From the NCBI GenBank assembly GCA_024684175.1, contig JAIKXJ010000040.1:57238-121237 (forward strand): 64,000 nucleotides of DNA, given 5' to 3'. Below, piece by piece: positions 41,506 through 48,939 of the stretch. The translations under genes were made by a program, and so were the position numbers. The notes under the pieces are model-generated. The model saw only the letters and a program-made list of their open reading frames with translations, did no database searches and was not told the origin of the DNA. Source of the stretch: Erysipelotrichaceae bacterium. Its GTDB lineage: Bacteria; Bacillota_I; Bacilli_A; Erysipelotrichales; Erysipelotrichaceae. Position 1 is the stretch's first letter. Every line of letters starts with the position of its first letter.

Positions 41506-42357
41506 ATGTTTAAAAAGATCAGAAGCATATTGATGATCGAACTGGGGACCTTGCTTTTTGCGTTCTCCGTAGGCATGTTCATCCTGCCGGGCAAGATCCT
41601 GACGGGCGGCGTCGCCGGCATCACATCACTGTTATCGCCTTATCTTCCGTTTTCGGAAGATCTCATGACGATCTTTTTAAATACTTCGCTCTTCCTGCTG
41701 GGAAGCGTCTTTCTGGGCAAGGAATTCTTTTCCAATACCCTGATCTATTCGATCTCTTATCCCTTTCTGCTTCTGTTTGTCACCAGGATGTTACCGGACA
41801 TCTCGCATATCGATCCGCTGCTGGCGAGCGTCTACGGCGGCATGATCGGCGGCGTGGCCATCGGCATCATGTTCCGTAACGGAGGATCTTCCGGCGGGAC
41901 CGATGCGATCGCTCTGATCGCCGAGAAGTATTTTCATATCAAGGTCTCCTCCGTCATCATGTTCACGGACGCTCTGACGGTCCTGGCCGGTCTGTATATC
42001 TACGGCCTCAATGCGGTCCTGGTGGGGCTCATCTCGGTCTTTCTGATGACGCTGACGCTCAACTGGACGATGAACATCTACGGCGGCGTCCAGGCCAAGA
42101 AATTCGAGATCATCTCCGATCGCTACGAACAGATCGCGGAAGACATCCACAACGATCTGGAAAGGGGAACGACCTTGCTGGATATCTCCGGCGGATATAC
42201 CGGAGCTCCGCGCAAGATGTTGATATCGATCGTTTCGGAAGACCAGTACAACAAGGTCAAACAGATCATCGACAAACACGACCCCAAGGCGTTCGTCATC
42301 ATTTCCGAAGCCAAGGATGTCAACGGCGAAGGTTTCACCTTCGAACCGCGGATGTAG
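41506..42357 (+). CDS. YitT family membrane protein (DUF161/DUF2179)
   Basis: A 283-residue protein: six or so transmembrane helices (residues 10-195, with MFRNGGSSGGTDAIALIAEKYF, the family loop) and a cytosolic DUF2179 domain at the C-terminus (IHNDLERGTTLLDISGGYTGAPRKML; AFVIISEAKDVNGEGF). Function is unestablished. It is a single-gene unit with a TATAAT box at 41455-41460 and a terminator shared with flotillin. A second YitT protein is at 48043. Confidence 0.92.
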   Translation: MFKKIRSILMIELGTLLFAFSVGMFILPGKILTGGVAGITSLLSPYLPFSEDLMTIFLNTSLFLLGSVFLGKEFFSNTLIYSISYPFLLLFVTRMLPDISHIDPLLASVYGGMIGGVAIGIMFRNGGSSGGTDAIALIAEKYFHIKVSSVIMFTDALTVLAGLYIYGLNAVLVGLISVFLMTLTLNWTMNIYGGVQAKKFEIISDRYEQIAEDIHNDLERGTTLLDISGGYTGAPRKMLISIVSEDQYNKVKQIIDKHDPKAFVIISEAKDVNGEGFTFEPRM

Positions 42358-42381
42358 GCAGTATGTTTTAAATAAACAATG

Positions 42382-42413
42382 AAAAAGCGCAGATCTTTAA
42401 GACCTGCGCTTTT
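42382..42413. terminator. Bidirectional terminator, yitT / flotillin
   Basis: AAAAAGCGCAG (42382-42392) / CTGCGCTTTT (42404-42413), flanked by A and T runs. Confidence 0.88.
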
Positions 42414-42421
42414 CGTTGGAA

Positions 42422-43831
42422 TTACTTCACGTTTTCGATGCCGGTCACATTGATGTTTTTGTTGACTTTGGCATCGTAGGTGTTGGCTTTCATGATCTCT
42501 CTGAGATCGACGCCGGTCGCTTCGGACATCGTGTCGAAGACTTGTTTCATGATGACCGGCATGTTGGCGGAGACTTGCGAGACACCGCTTTGGCCGTTGC
42601 CGCTGTCGTAGATCGTTACTTTGTCGATCGCGGAGATCGGTTTTGCGATCTGAGCAGCGAGTTCCGGCATGATGCGGATCATCATTTCCGCCATGGCGGC
42701 GCCGTTGTATTTCTGATAGGCTTCCGCCTTCTTTTCCATGGCCTGTGCTTCCGCAAGACCTTTTTCGCGGATGGCTTGCGCTTCGGCTTTGCCTTTGGCC
42801 TCGATGGCTTCGGCTTCCATCTGCGCAAGATATTTTTTGGCTTCCGCTTCTTTCTTCATGCGGATCAGATTGGCTTCCGCCTCTTGTTCCGATGCGTATT
42901 TTTTGGCATCGGCTTCTTTTTCGATGGCCGCAGCCAGTTCGTGCTGACGGACTTCCACTTCTTTCAGTTTCAGTTCGCTTTCTCTTTCTGCTTTGGCGAT
43001 CTGCGCATTGATGGTCGCCGTCTGTATCGATTTCTCCTGTTCCTGCGTCTCGATCTCGTAGGCCGCATCGGCCATGGCGAGCTTTTTATCGGACTGCAGT
43101 TTCAGTTCGGCCTGTTTGATCGCCAGTTCGTTGTTCCGCTGGGCGATCTGGGTCTCGGCTTCGACGCGGGCGTCGTTGGCCGCCTTGTCGGCTTTGGCTT
43201 TGGCGATGGCGACATCGCGGTCGGCTTCCGCCTTGGCGATCTGCGCATCTTTCTTGATCTTGGACGTATTGTCCATGCCCAGGTCGTTGATCAGACCGTT
43301 TTCATCGATGACGTTCTGGATGTTGCAGGACAGGATCTCGATACCGAGTTTTTCCATGTCCTTGGATGCTTTGGCCATGACCTGATCCGAGAAGGAATCG
43401 CGGTCGGTGTTGATCGTCTTGAGGTCGAGCGTGCCGATGATCTCACGCATGTTGCCTTGCAGGGAATCCTGCAGTTCCAGGGCGATCTCTTCCGGCGTTT
43501 TATTCAGGAAGTTGCGTTCCGCTTTCAACATGCCTTCATCGCTGGTGTCGACCCGGACTTTGGCGATCGCGTCGACTTTGACATTGATGAAGTCGTTGGT
43601 CGGGATGTAGGTATCGGTCTTGATATCGACCGAGATCTGTCCCAGATGCAGATGGTCGACCTTCTCTAAGAAGGGGATCTTGATGCCGGCCCGGCCGATC
43701 AATACCCGCGGCGTTTTCCTTAAGCCGGAGATGATGACGGCAACATCGGGTGAAGCTTTGACATAGCCTGTTAAGATCAGCGTCAGCAGAGCTAAGACGA
43801 TCAAAACAGAAACGATGATCTGAAATAACAT
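42422..43831 (-). CDS. Flotillin-like SPFH scaffold protein
   Basis: A 469-residue membrane scaffold. An N-terminal membrane helix (residues 3-24) is followed by the SPFH/band-7 domain (KASPDVAVIISGLRKTPRVLIGRAGIKIPF onward, to about 190) and a long Ala/Glu/Lys-rich flotillin coiled coil with repeated AEAxAI units (200-400). The C-terminus includes GQSGVSQVSANMPVIMKQVF. Flotillins organise membrane microdomains and respond to membrane stress. The start at 43831 has AAGGAGG. Its 170-nt leader carries a riboswitch-like terminator/antiterminator, so expression is probably set by a small signal. Confidence 0.93.
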   Translation of the reverse strand: MLFQIIVSVLIVLALLTLILTGYVKASPDVAVIISGLRKTPRVLIGRAGIKIPFLEKVDHLHLGQISVDIKTDTYIPTNDFINVKVDAIAKVRVDTSDEGMLKAERNFLNKTPEEIALELQDSLQGNMREIIGTLDLKTINTDRDSFSDQVMAKASKDMEKLGIEILSCNIQNVIDENGLINDLGMDNTSKIKKDAQIAKAEADRDVAIAKAKADKAANDARVEAETQIAQRNNELAIKQAELKLQSDKKLAMADAAYEIETQEQEKSIQTATINAQIAKAERESELKLKEVEVRQHELAAAIEKEADAKKYASEQEAEANLIRMKKEAEAKKYLAQMEAEAIEAKGKAEAQAIREKGLAEAQAMEKKAEAYQKYNGAAMAEMMIRIMPELAAQIAKPISAIDKVTIYDSGNGQSGVSQVSANMPVIMKQVFDTMSEATGVDLREIMKANTYDAKVNKNINVTGIENVK

Positions 43832-43852
43832 GTTCTTTTCCTCCTTTATAAG

Positions 43853-43875
43853 AAAACCCGTGCATCCGGCACGGG
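43853..43875 (-). terminator. Leader terminator of the flotillin gene
   Basis: On the minus strand, CCCGTGC (43875-43869) pairs with GCACGGG (43863-43857), then TTTTCT, ending nine bases before the GGAGG ribosome site. Both arms are also used by the antiterminator. Confidence 0.85.
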
Positions 43876-43918
43876 TATATGTATTTTTGATCTTGTACAA
43901 GACCCGTGTGTGATGCAC
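43860..43918 (-). promoter_or_regulatory. Antiterminator of the flotillin leader
   Basis: Two 7-bp helices separated by a 3x3 internal loop: GUGCAUC (43918-43912) with GAUGCAC (43866-43860), and CACGGGU (43908-43902) with ACCCGUG (43876-43870). The palindrome TCTTGTACAAGA (43891-43902) forms a small hairpin inside the loop. Formation would dismantle the terminator at 43857-43875. Confidence 0.75.
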
Positions 43919-43919
43919 A

Positions 43920-44000
43920 TGAGTCTTATCGATTATAGAGCGCCGGTCTGAATAGACGGTTGACGGCGGATCTGCCTTGGCAGGTCGATTACTCCCTCAG
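43920..44000 (-). promoter_or_regulatory. Aptamer-like RNA domain of the flotillin leader (yybP-ykoY-like?)
   Basis: Reading the minus strand as RNA, an outer helix UGAG/CUCA and AUCGA/UCGAU flanks an internal loop GGAGUA opposite AAGA. Inside are hairpin CUGC-CAAG-GCAG (43983-43972) and hairpin GCCG...CGGC plus GUCU/AGAC, with the bulge UCAACC (43967-43942). The GGGAGUA, GUCAAC and AAGA signatures resemble the yybP-ykoY Mn2+ riboswitch as I recall it. The identity is tentative; the existence of a folded leader is well supported. Confidence 0.5.
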
Positions 44001-44009
44001 GTTGATTTG

Positions 44010-44038
44010 ATTATATCAGAGGTTCATATGACTGTCAA
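44010..44038 (-). promoter_or_regulatory. Consensus promoter of the flotillin gene
   Basis: TTGACA (44038-44033), 17-bp spacer, TATAAT (44015-44010) on the minus strand, a perfect sigma-A match. Transcription starts near 44003, giving about 170 nt of leader. Confidence 0.9.
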
Positions 44039-44064
44039 TATATAATTGTAAAAAAAATACAGGA

Positions 44065-44892
44065 TCACTCCTGCATTTTTGAAACGATCGCTCTGATCAG
44101 GCCTTTGAACTGGTCTTTGACACGGTCTGCGGTCTCCTGAACTTCTTTGTGGGAGAGTTCTTCGCCGGTCATGCCGGCAGCCATGTTGGTGATGCAGGAG
44201 ACGGCGATCATGCGAAGCCCGCAATGCCTTCCGGCCAGGATCTCCGGAACGGTGGACATGCCGACTGCATCGGCGCCGATGGTCCGGGCAAAGCGGATCT
44301 CCGCCGGTGTTTCGTAGTTGGGACCGCGGAAGCCCATATAGACACCGCGCCGGATGTCGATGTCGAGTTCCCTGGCGGTCTTTATGCCCAGTTCGGTATA
44401 TTCTCTGTCAAGGGCTTTGGTCATATCCGGGAAGCGCGGTCCGAGTTCTTCAAGGTTCTCTCCGTAGAGAGGATTGTCGCCCATGAAGTTGATGAAATCG
44501 TCGATGAACATCAGTGTGCCCGGCTTGAAGGTCTCGTTGCAGCCGCCGGCGGCATTGGTCAGGATCAGCGCTTTAACGCCCAAAAGTTTCATGACCTGTA
44601 CCGGCATCGCGACGGTCTTCATGTCGTGGCCTTCGTAGAAGTGGAAGCGTCCCTGCATGCACAGGACCTTGGCGCCGTTGAGCGTTCCCAGGATCAGTTT
44701 TCCGGCATGTCCCGGGACGGTGGTCTTCGGGAAGTTGGGGATGTCGGCATAGTCGACGGTGACCGGCTCCTGTATCTCGTTGCCCAGTTCGCCTAAGCCG
44801 GAGCCCAGGATGAGGCCGATCGCGTCTTCGGCATCCATCTTCGTTTTCAGATAATCTGCCGCTTCCTTGCATTTAAGATAAGTCTGATTCAT
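44065..44892 (-). CDS. punA: Purine nucleoside phosphorylase
   Basis: A 275-residue phosphorylase that splits inosine, guanosine and deoxy forms to base plus (deoxy)ribose-1-phosphate. The trimeric (type I) signature is visible: LILGSGLGELG, PGHAGKLILGTLNG, MQGRFHFYEGH, ILTNAAGGCNETF and the ETPAEIRFARTIGADAVGMSTVPE block. It lies 11 bp after the GDPD gene on the same strand and could be read from the same promoter. The flotillin promoter follows just after its stop. Confidence 0.95.
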   Translation of the reverse strand: MNQTYLKCKEAADYLKTKMDAEDAIGLILGSGLGELGNEIQEPVTVDYADIPNFPKTTVPGHAGKLILGTLNGAKVLCMQGRFHFYEGHDMKTVAMPVQVMKLLGVKALILTNAAGGCNETFKPGTLMFIDDFINFMGDNPLYGENLEELGPRFPDMTKALDREYTELGIKTARELDIDIRRGVYMGFRGPNYETPAEIRFARTIGADAVGMSTVPEILAGRHCGLRMIAVSCITNMAAGMTGEELSHKEVQETADRVKDQFKGLIRAIVSKMQE

Positions 44893-44903
44893 ATGTTTTC
44901 TCC

Positions 44904-46676
44904 TTAATTGAATATCCAGTCGATGATGACTTCAAAGTCTTCCCGCTGATTCAGTGTTTCGGTCAACCCGATGGCTTGTTTCACGTTGTCGGTGATGATG
45001 TAGTCGGCATCGGAGATCAGAAACTTGCGCTGCGCCTCTTCCGTATTGGGCGTCCAGACCAGGACCCCTCTGTTTGATTCGTGCATGGCATCGATGATGC
45101 TGGCGCTGACCGCCTCTTCTTCTAAGCCGAGGTAGTCGCAGTTGAATTCCGCCGTCCTGCCGAAGCTCGCAAAGGTCAGATAGGCGGTCTGCATCTCCGG
45201 GTAATTGCGTTCGATGTAGTCGATCAGGGAATATTTCAGCGAGATCAGCACGCATTGATCGGCCATGCCTTTTTCTTTGATCATCATGATTGCATCGTCG
45301 GCCATCTTCTGATCGGCGGTATTGCCTTTGAGTTCGACGAAGAGGACGATCCTTCCTTTTGCGGTCTCAAGCATCTCCTCAAAGGACGCGACTTCTTCTT
45401 TCCGGTCGGGGAAGAGAGGATCCGTGACCGAGAGTGCCTTGACTTCTTCCAGAGTCAGTTCTTCCGGTCTGGCTTTGTTCGAACACAGGCGGGCGAAACT
45501 GGCATCGTGATTGATGATATAGTGGCCGTCTTTTGTCCGCTGTATGTCGATCTCGGCGCCTGCCGCGCCTAAGCGTATCGCTTCCTCCAGTCCGGCAAGG
45601 GTGTTTTCCGGCGCTTCGATGCCGCCTGCGCGATGGGCGATGATCTTGGTGGTGATCTGCGTCGAGAAGATCTGATCGAAGCGGTTGGACAGGATCCATG
45701 AGGCAAAGTAGAGGACGGCAAACAGGACGGCCGTGAACAGAAGCGAGAGGAGCGGCGATATCTTTCTTTGACTCAGTGTGAAGCTGTCGTCCTTGCCGGT
45801 GTACCGGTAATACAGCCGTGTCATGTGGATCATGTAGAAAGACTGAAAGAACGAGGCACCGATCACGACGGTCACGCATACCAGCATGAGGATGAAGTAG
45901 ACCGCCGTCTTGTAGTGTTCGATCTTGCCGAAAAACAGGAACAACATGGAAGGAAGCAGTCCGAACAAAAGAAGATCGAGGACGATGAGAAGAAGTCCGA
46001 TCACCATAAGGCGCAGGTTTTCCAGCAGGTAGTTCTTCCAGTGCCCCTTCATGATCTGTCTTGACTGATCGTCGGCTTTGTTCGACTTGAGTCCGCCCAA
46101 CAGGATCCCGTGGAGTATGAAAATGTGGATGATGCCTAAGAAGATGAAGACCCAAACGAAGATGTAATAGAGGATCGAGTATAACGGTGTGTTGTCAATG
46201 ACCGAGGCGATGAAGGACGGAAGATATAAGGAATCGGTCAGGGAGATCGTGAAGCCCGCCCCGACGATCGGAGCGATGAGGGCAATGTACAAGACGATCC
46301 CGATGCCGTCCGGTGTGAAGAATTCTCTGATCGAGACGAGGCCTTTACGGATGGAGTATTTCAGATCGGCCTGTCCCTTCAGGATCGTCGAAGAATAGAC
46401 GATCTGCGTATTGAGATCGAAGGCGACATACAGGAACAGGATGGCCATCCCGATGATCAGTAAAAGCGGCCCCTGCCAGGTCGTGAACAGGAACCAGAAG
46501 TCCCCGGTGGAGATGGCGACGCGGCCGGTCGAGCGGATCAGGACCATGGCGATCTGTTTGAAAACAAGCATCATCAGATAGAGCAGAAGACCGTTGATGA
46601 TCTGAAAGCCGCAGATGTCGGGGATCGCCCGAAGATAGGGCAGGACGTTCTGTCTCAAGCTTTGTTTCAATTTCAC
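44904..46676 (-). CDS. Membrane-anchored glycerophosphodiester phosphodiesterase
   Basis: A 590-residue protein: an N-terminal domain with about eight transmembrane helices (residues 15-330; YkoZ/GDPD membrane-domain type) and a C-terminal GDPD catalytic domain. The catalytic set reads IIAHRAGGIEAPENT, GAEIDIQRTKDGH and NHDASFARLC. It cleaves glycerophosphodiesters, perhaps lipoteichoic acid backbone or lipid headgroups. The GTG at 46674-46676 (complement) is chosen because it is exactly six bases after TATAAT (46683-46688); the longer frame starts before the promoter box. Confidence 0.9.
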   Translation of the reverse strand: MKLKQSLRQNVLPYLRAIPDICGFQIINGLLLYLMMLVFKQIAMVLIRSTGRVAISTGDFWFLFTTWQGPLLLIIGMAILFLYVAFDLNTQIVYSSTILKGQADLKYSIRKGLVSIREFFTPDGIGIVLYIALIAPIVGAGFTISLTDSLYLPSFIASVIDNTPLYSILYYIFVWVFIFLGIIHIFILHGILLGGLKSNKADDQSRQIMKGHWKNYLLENLRLMVIGLLLIVLDLLLFGLLPSMLFLFFGKIEHYKTAVYFILMLVCVTVVIGASFFQSFYMIHMTRLYYRYTGKDDSFTLSQRKISPLLSLLFTAVLFAVLYFASWILSNRFDQIFSTQITTKIIAHRAGGIEAPENTLAGLEEAIRLGAAGAEIDIQRTKDGHYIINHDASFARLCSNKARPEELTLEEVKALSVTDPLFPDRKEEVASFEEMLETAKGRIVLFVELKGNTADQKMADDAIMMIKEKGMADQCVLISLKYSLIDYIERNYPEMQTAYLTFASFGRTAEFNCDYLGLEEEAVSASIIDAMHESNRGVLVWTPNTEEAQRKFLISDADYIITDNVKQAIGLTETLNQREDFEVIIDWIFN

Positions 46677-46682
46677 AGTTCT

Positions 46683-46688
46683 ATTATA
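46683..46688 (-). promoter_or_regulatory. -10 box of the GDPD gene, leaderless GTG start
   Basis: TATAAT on the minus strand, six bases before the GTG. The divergent rarA start is 45 bp away. Confidence 0.65.
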
Positions 46689-46721
46689 CAATTAATAATG
46701 TAACGGAATTAAGGAGTCACG

Positions 46722-48050
46722 ATGAGTCAAAGATCGCTGTTTTATGATCCTATGAATGAGCCTCTGGCTGCCCGTCTGCGGCCGCAGAGCCTCGATGAGA
46801 TCATCGGTCAGAAGCACCTGATCGGCCCGGGCAAGGTCCTTCGCCGGATGGTGGAATCCGATCGGATCCCTTCGATGATCTTTTGGGGTCCGCCGGGTGT
46901 CGGCAAGACCACGTTAGCTTCGGTGATCGCTTCCCATACCAGGGCATCGTTCATCGATTTTTCGGCGGTGACCAGCGGGATCAAAGAGATCAAGGAGGTC
47001 ATGAAGAAGGCGGAAGAGGAGACTTCCTTAGGCCATCGGACGATCGTCTTCGTCGATGAGATCCACCGTTTCAACAAGGCACAGCAGGATGCTTTCCTGC
47101 CCTTCGTGGAAAAAGGAGCGATCATCCTGATCGGGGCAACGACCGAAAATCCTTCGTTTGAAGTCAACGGCGCTTTGTTATCAAGATGCAAGGTTTTCGT
47201 GCTCAAGCAGCTGGAAGCGGAAGAGATCATCGAACTGCTCAAGCGGGCAGTCAAAGACGAACGGGCATTCCCGGGCAAGAGCGTACAGATCGATGAAAAC
47301 AGCCTTTCGTTCATCGCCAATTTCTGCAACGGCGATGCCCGCATGGCCTTATCCACTTTGGAGATGGCGGTGCTCAACGGGGAGGAAGAAGGCGAAAAGA
47401 TCTTCGTCAGCCCGCAGATCATCGAAGAGATCACCTCCAAGAAATCGCTGCTTTACGACAAGAAAGGCGAAGAACACTACAACATCATCTCCGCCTTGCA
47501 TAAATCGATGCGCAATTCCGATCCGGATGCGGCCGTCTACTGGCTGGCACGGATGCTGGAAGCGGGAGAGGATCCCCTCTATGTAGCCCGGCGGGTCATC
47601 CGTTTCGCTTCGGAGGACATCGGGATCGCCGATCCCAGAGCCTTGCAGCTGGCGGTGGCGGCCTACGATGCCTGTCACTATATCGGGATGCCCGAATGTA
47701 ACGATGCTTTGGCGGAAGCCGTCATCTACATGTCGGTGGCGCCGAAGTCCAATGCAGTCGATGTCGCCTATGCCAAGGCGAAACAGGACGCGGTCGAAAT
47801 GATCGACGAACCGGTCCCGTTAGTTATACGCAATGCGCCGACCCGGCTGATGAAGGAACTCGATTACGGCAAGGGCTATCAGTATGCCCATGATGTCAAA
47901 GAGCGGCTGACCGACATGGTCTGTCTGCCGGAAACGTTACAAGACAGAGAGTATTATCTGCCTTCCGACCAGGGTCTGGAGCGGCAGGTCGGCGAGCGGT
48001 TACATGCGATCAAGGAATGGAAAAAGAACAAGCGTAAACAAAATGAATGA
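46722..48050 (+). CDS. rarA: Replication-associated recombination protein A (RarA/MgsA)
   Basis: A 442-residue AAA+ ATPase acting at stalled replication forks. The Walker A motif is WGPPGVGKTTLASVI, Walker B is IVFVDEIHRFN, and sensor 1 is ILIGATTENPSFEVN. The C-terminal tetramerisation domain contains YHNIISALHKSMRNSDPDAAVYW-like sequence. The length is typical. The ribosome site is AAGGAG. It overlaps the second YitT gene by 8 bases. Confidence 0.95.
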   Translation: MSQRSLFYDPMNEPLAARLRPQSLDEIIGQKHLIGPGKVLRRMVESDRIPSMIFWGPPGVGKTTLASVIASHTRASFIDFSAVTSGIKEIKEVMKKAEEETSLGHRTIVFVDEIHRFNKAQQDAFLPFVEKGAIILIGATTENPSFEVNGALLSRCKVFVLKQLEAEEIIELLKRAVKDERAFPGKSVQIDENSLSFIANFCNGDARMALSTLEMAVLNGEEEGEKIFVSPQIIEEITSKKSLLYDKKGEEHYNIISALHKSMRNSDPDAAVYWLARMLEAGEDPLYVARRVIRFASEDIGIADPRALQLAVAAYDACHYIGMPECNDALAEAVIYMSVAPKSNAVDVAYAKAKQDAVEMIDEPVPLVIRNAPTRLMKELDYGKGYQYAHDVKERLTDMVCLPETLQDREYYLPSDQGLERQVGERLHAIKEWKKNKRKQNE

Positions 48051-48912
48051 TATCTTTAAAAATAAAAAACAAATACTGATCATGACGGCAGCCGTCATCG
48101 TCTCGGCAGCTTTTCAGGCTTTTGCCTTAACTTCTTTTTCGGTCCCGGCAGGCATCTATCCTTCCGGCATCTCCGGCATGTCGAGACTCGTCTCGGATAT
48201 CCTGAAGGATTTCTTTCAGATCGATCTGCCGTTCTTTTATCTGTATCTTTTGATCAACATCGCCCTGGCGGTCATCGTCTATAAACATATCGGAAAGCTC
48301 TTCACGATCTTTTCGGTCCTGCAGACGAGCCTGGTGTCGCTTTTTTCCTCGTTTTTTCCGACTTTCCGTATCCTGGACGATCCTTTGCTGATCGCGCTGT
48401 TCGGCGGGGTGATCTCGGGCTTCGGCGTTTCGATCGCCTTGACCAACGGAGCTTCCTCGGGCGGAACGGATTTTTTGTCGATCTATTATTCCAACAAGTA
48501 TCACCGTTCGATGTGGGATTATGTCTTTGCCTTCAACAGCGTGCTGATCTTCATCGCCGGCATGTTGTATCACTGGCAGATCGCCGCGTATTCGATCATC
48601 TTCCAGTACGCTTCCAATATGATCGTCTCCAAGCGTCATAAGCGTTATACCCATCAGGCGATCATCATCGTCACCAAGAAGCCGGACGAGGTCATCGGCT
48701 CCATACTGAAGAATGTCCGCCACGGCATCACCAAGATCGCCGCCAAGGGAGCTTACAAGGGGGATGATGAGACTTTGTTATACACGGTCGTCAACGCCTT
48801 CCAGACCACGGAGGTCGTCAAGTATGCCCTGGAGGGCGATCCGCAGGCGTTCATTGAGACGCGCAATACGCTCAACGTCTACGGCAATTATTATCAGAAA
48901 CCTTTGGATTAA
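48043..48912 (+). CDS. YitT family membrane protein (DUF161/DUF2179), second copy
   Basis: A 289-residue paralogue of the protein at 41506: N-terminal transmembrane helices, the family loop ALTNGASSGGTDFLSIYYSNKYH, and the C-terminal DUF2179 domain (NVRHGITKIAAKGAYKGDDETLLYTVV; QAFIETRNTLNVYGNYY). Function unknown. The start at 48043 lies within the end of rarA (8-base overlap), so translation is coupled. A bidirectional terminator follows. Confidence 0.92.
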   Translation: MNDIFKNKKQILIMTAAVIVSAAFQAFALTSFSVPAGIYPSGISGMSRLVSDILKDFFQIDLPFFYLYLLINIALAVIVYKHIGKLFTIFSVLQTSLVSLFSSFFPTFRILDDPLLIALFGGVISGFGVSIALTNGASSGGTDFLSIYYSNKYHRSMWDYVFAFNSVLIFIAGMLYHWQIAAYSIIFQYASNMIVSKRHKRYTHQAIIIVTKKPDEVIGSILKNVRHGITKIAAKGAYKGDDETLLYTVVNAFQTTEVVKYALEGDPQAFIETRNTLNVYGNYYQKPLD

Positions 48913-48939
48913 AAACAGCGTTCATGAAACGCTGTTTTC
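48912..48939. terminator. Bidirectional terminator, yitT / HD-GYP-like gene
   Basis: AAAACAGCGTT (48912-48922) / AACGCTGTTTT (48928-48938). The stop of the minus-strand gene (48922-48924) lies in the loop. Confidence 0.88.

Noticed and set aside
42416..43669. Long plus-strand reading frame (about 417 codons) opposite the flotillin gene
   Set aside because: It is the reverse complement of a repetitive Ala/Glu/Lys coiled coil, giving Phe/Gly/Leu-rich artefact sequence with no ribosome site.
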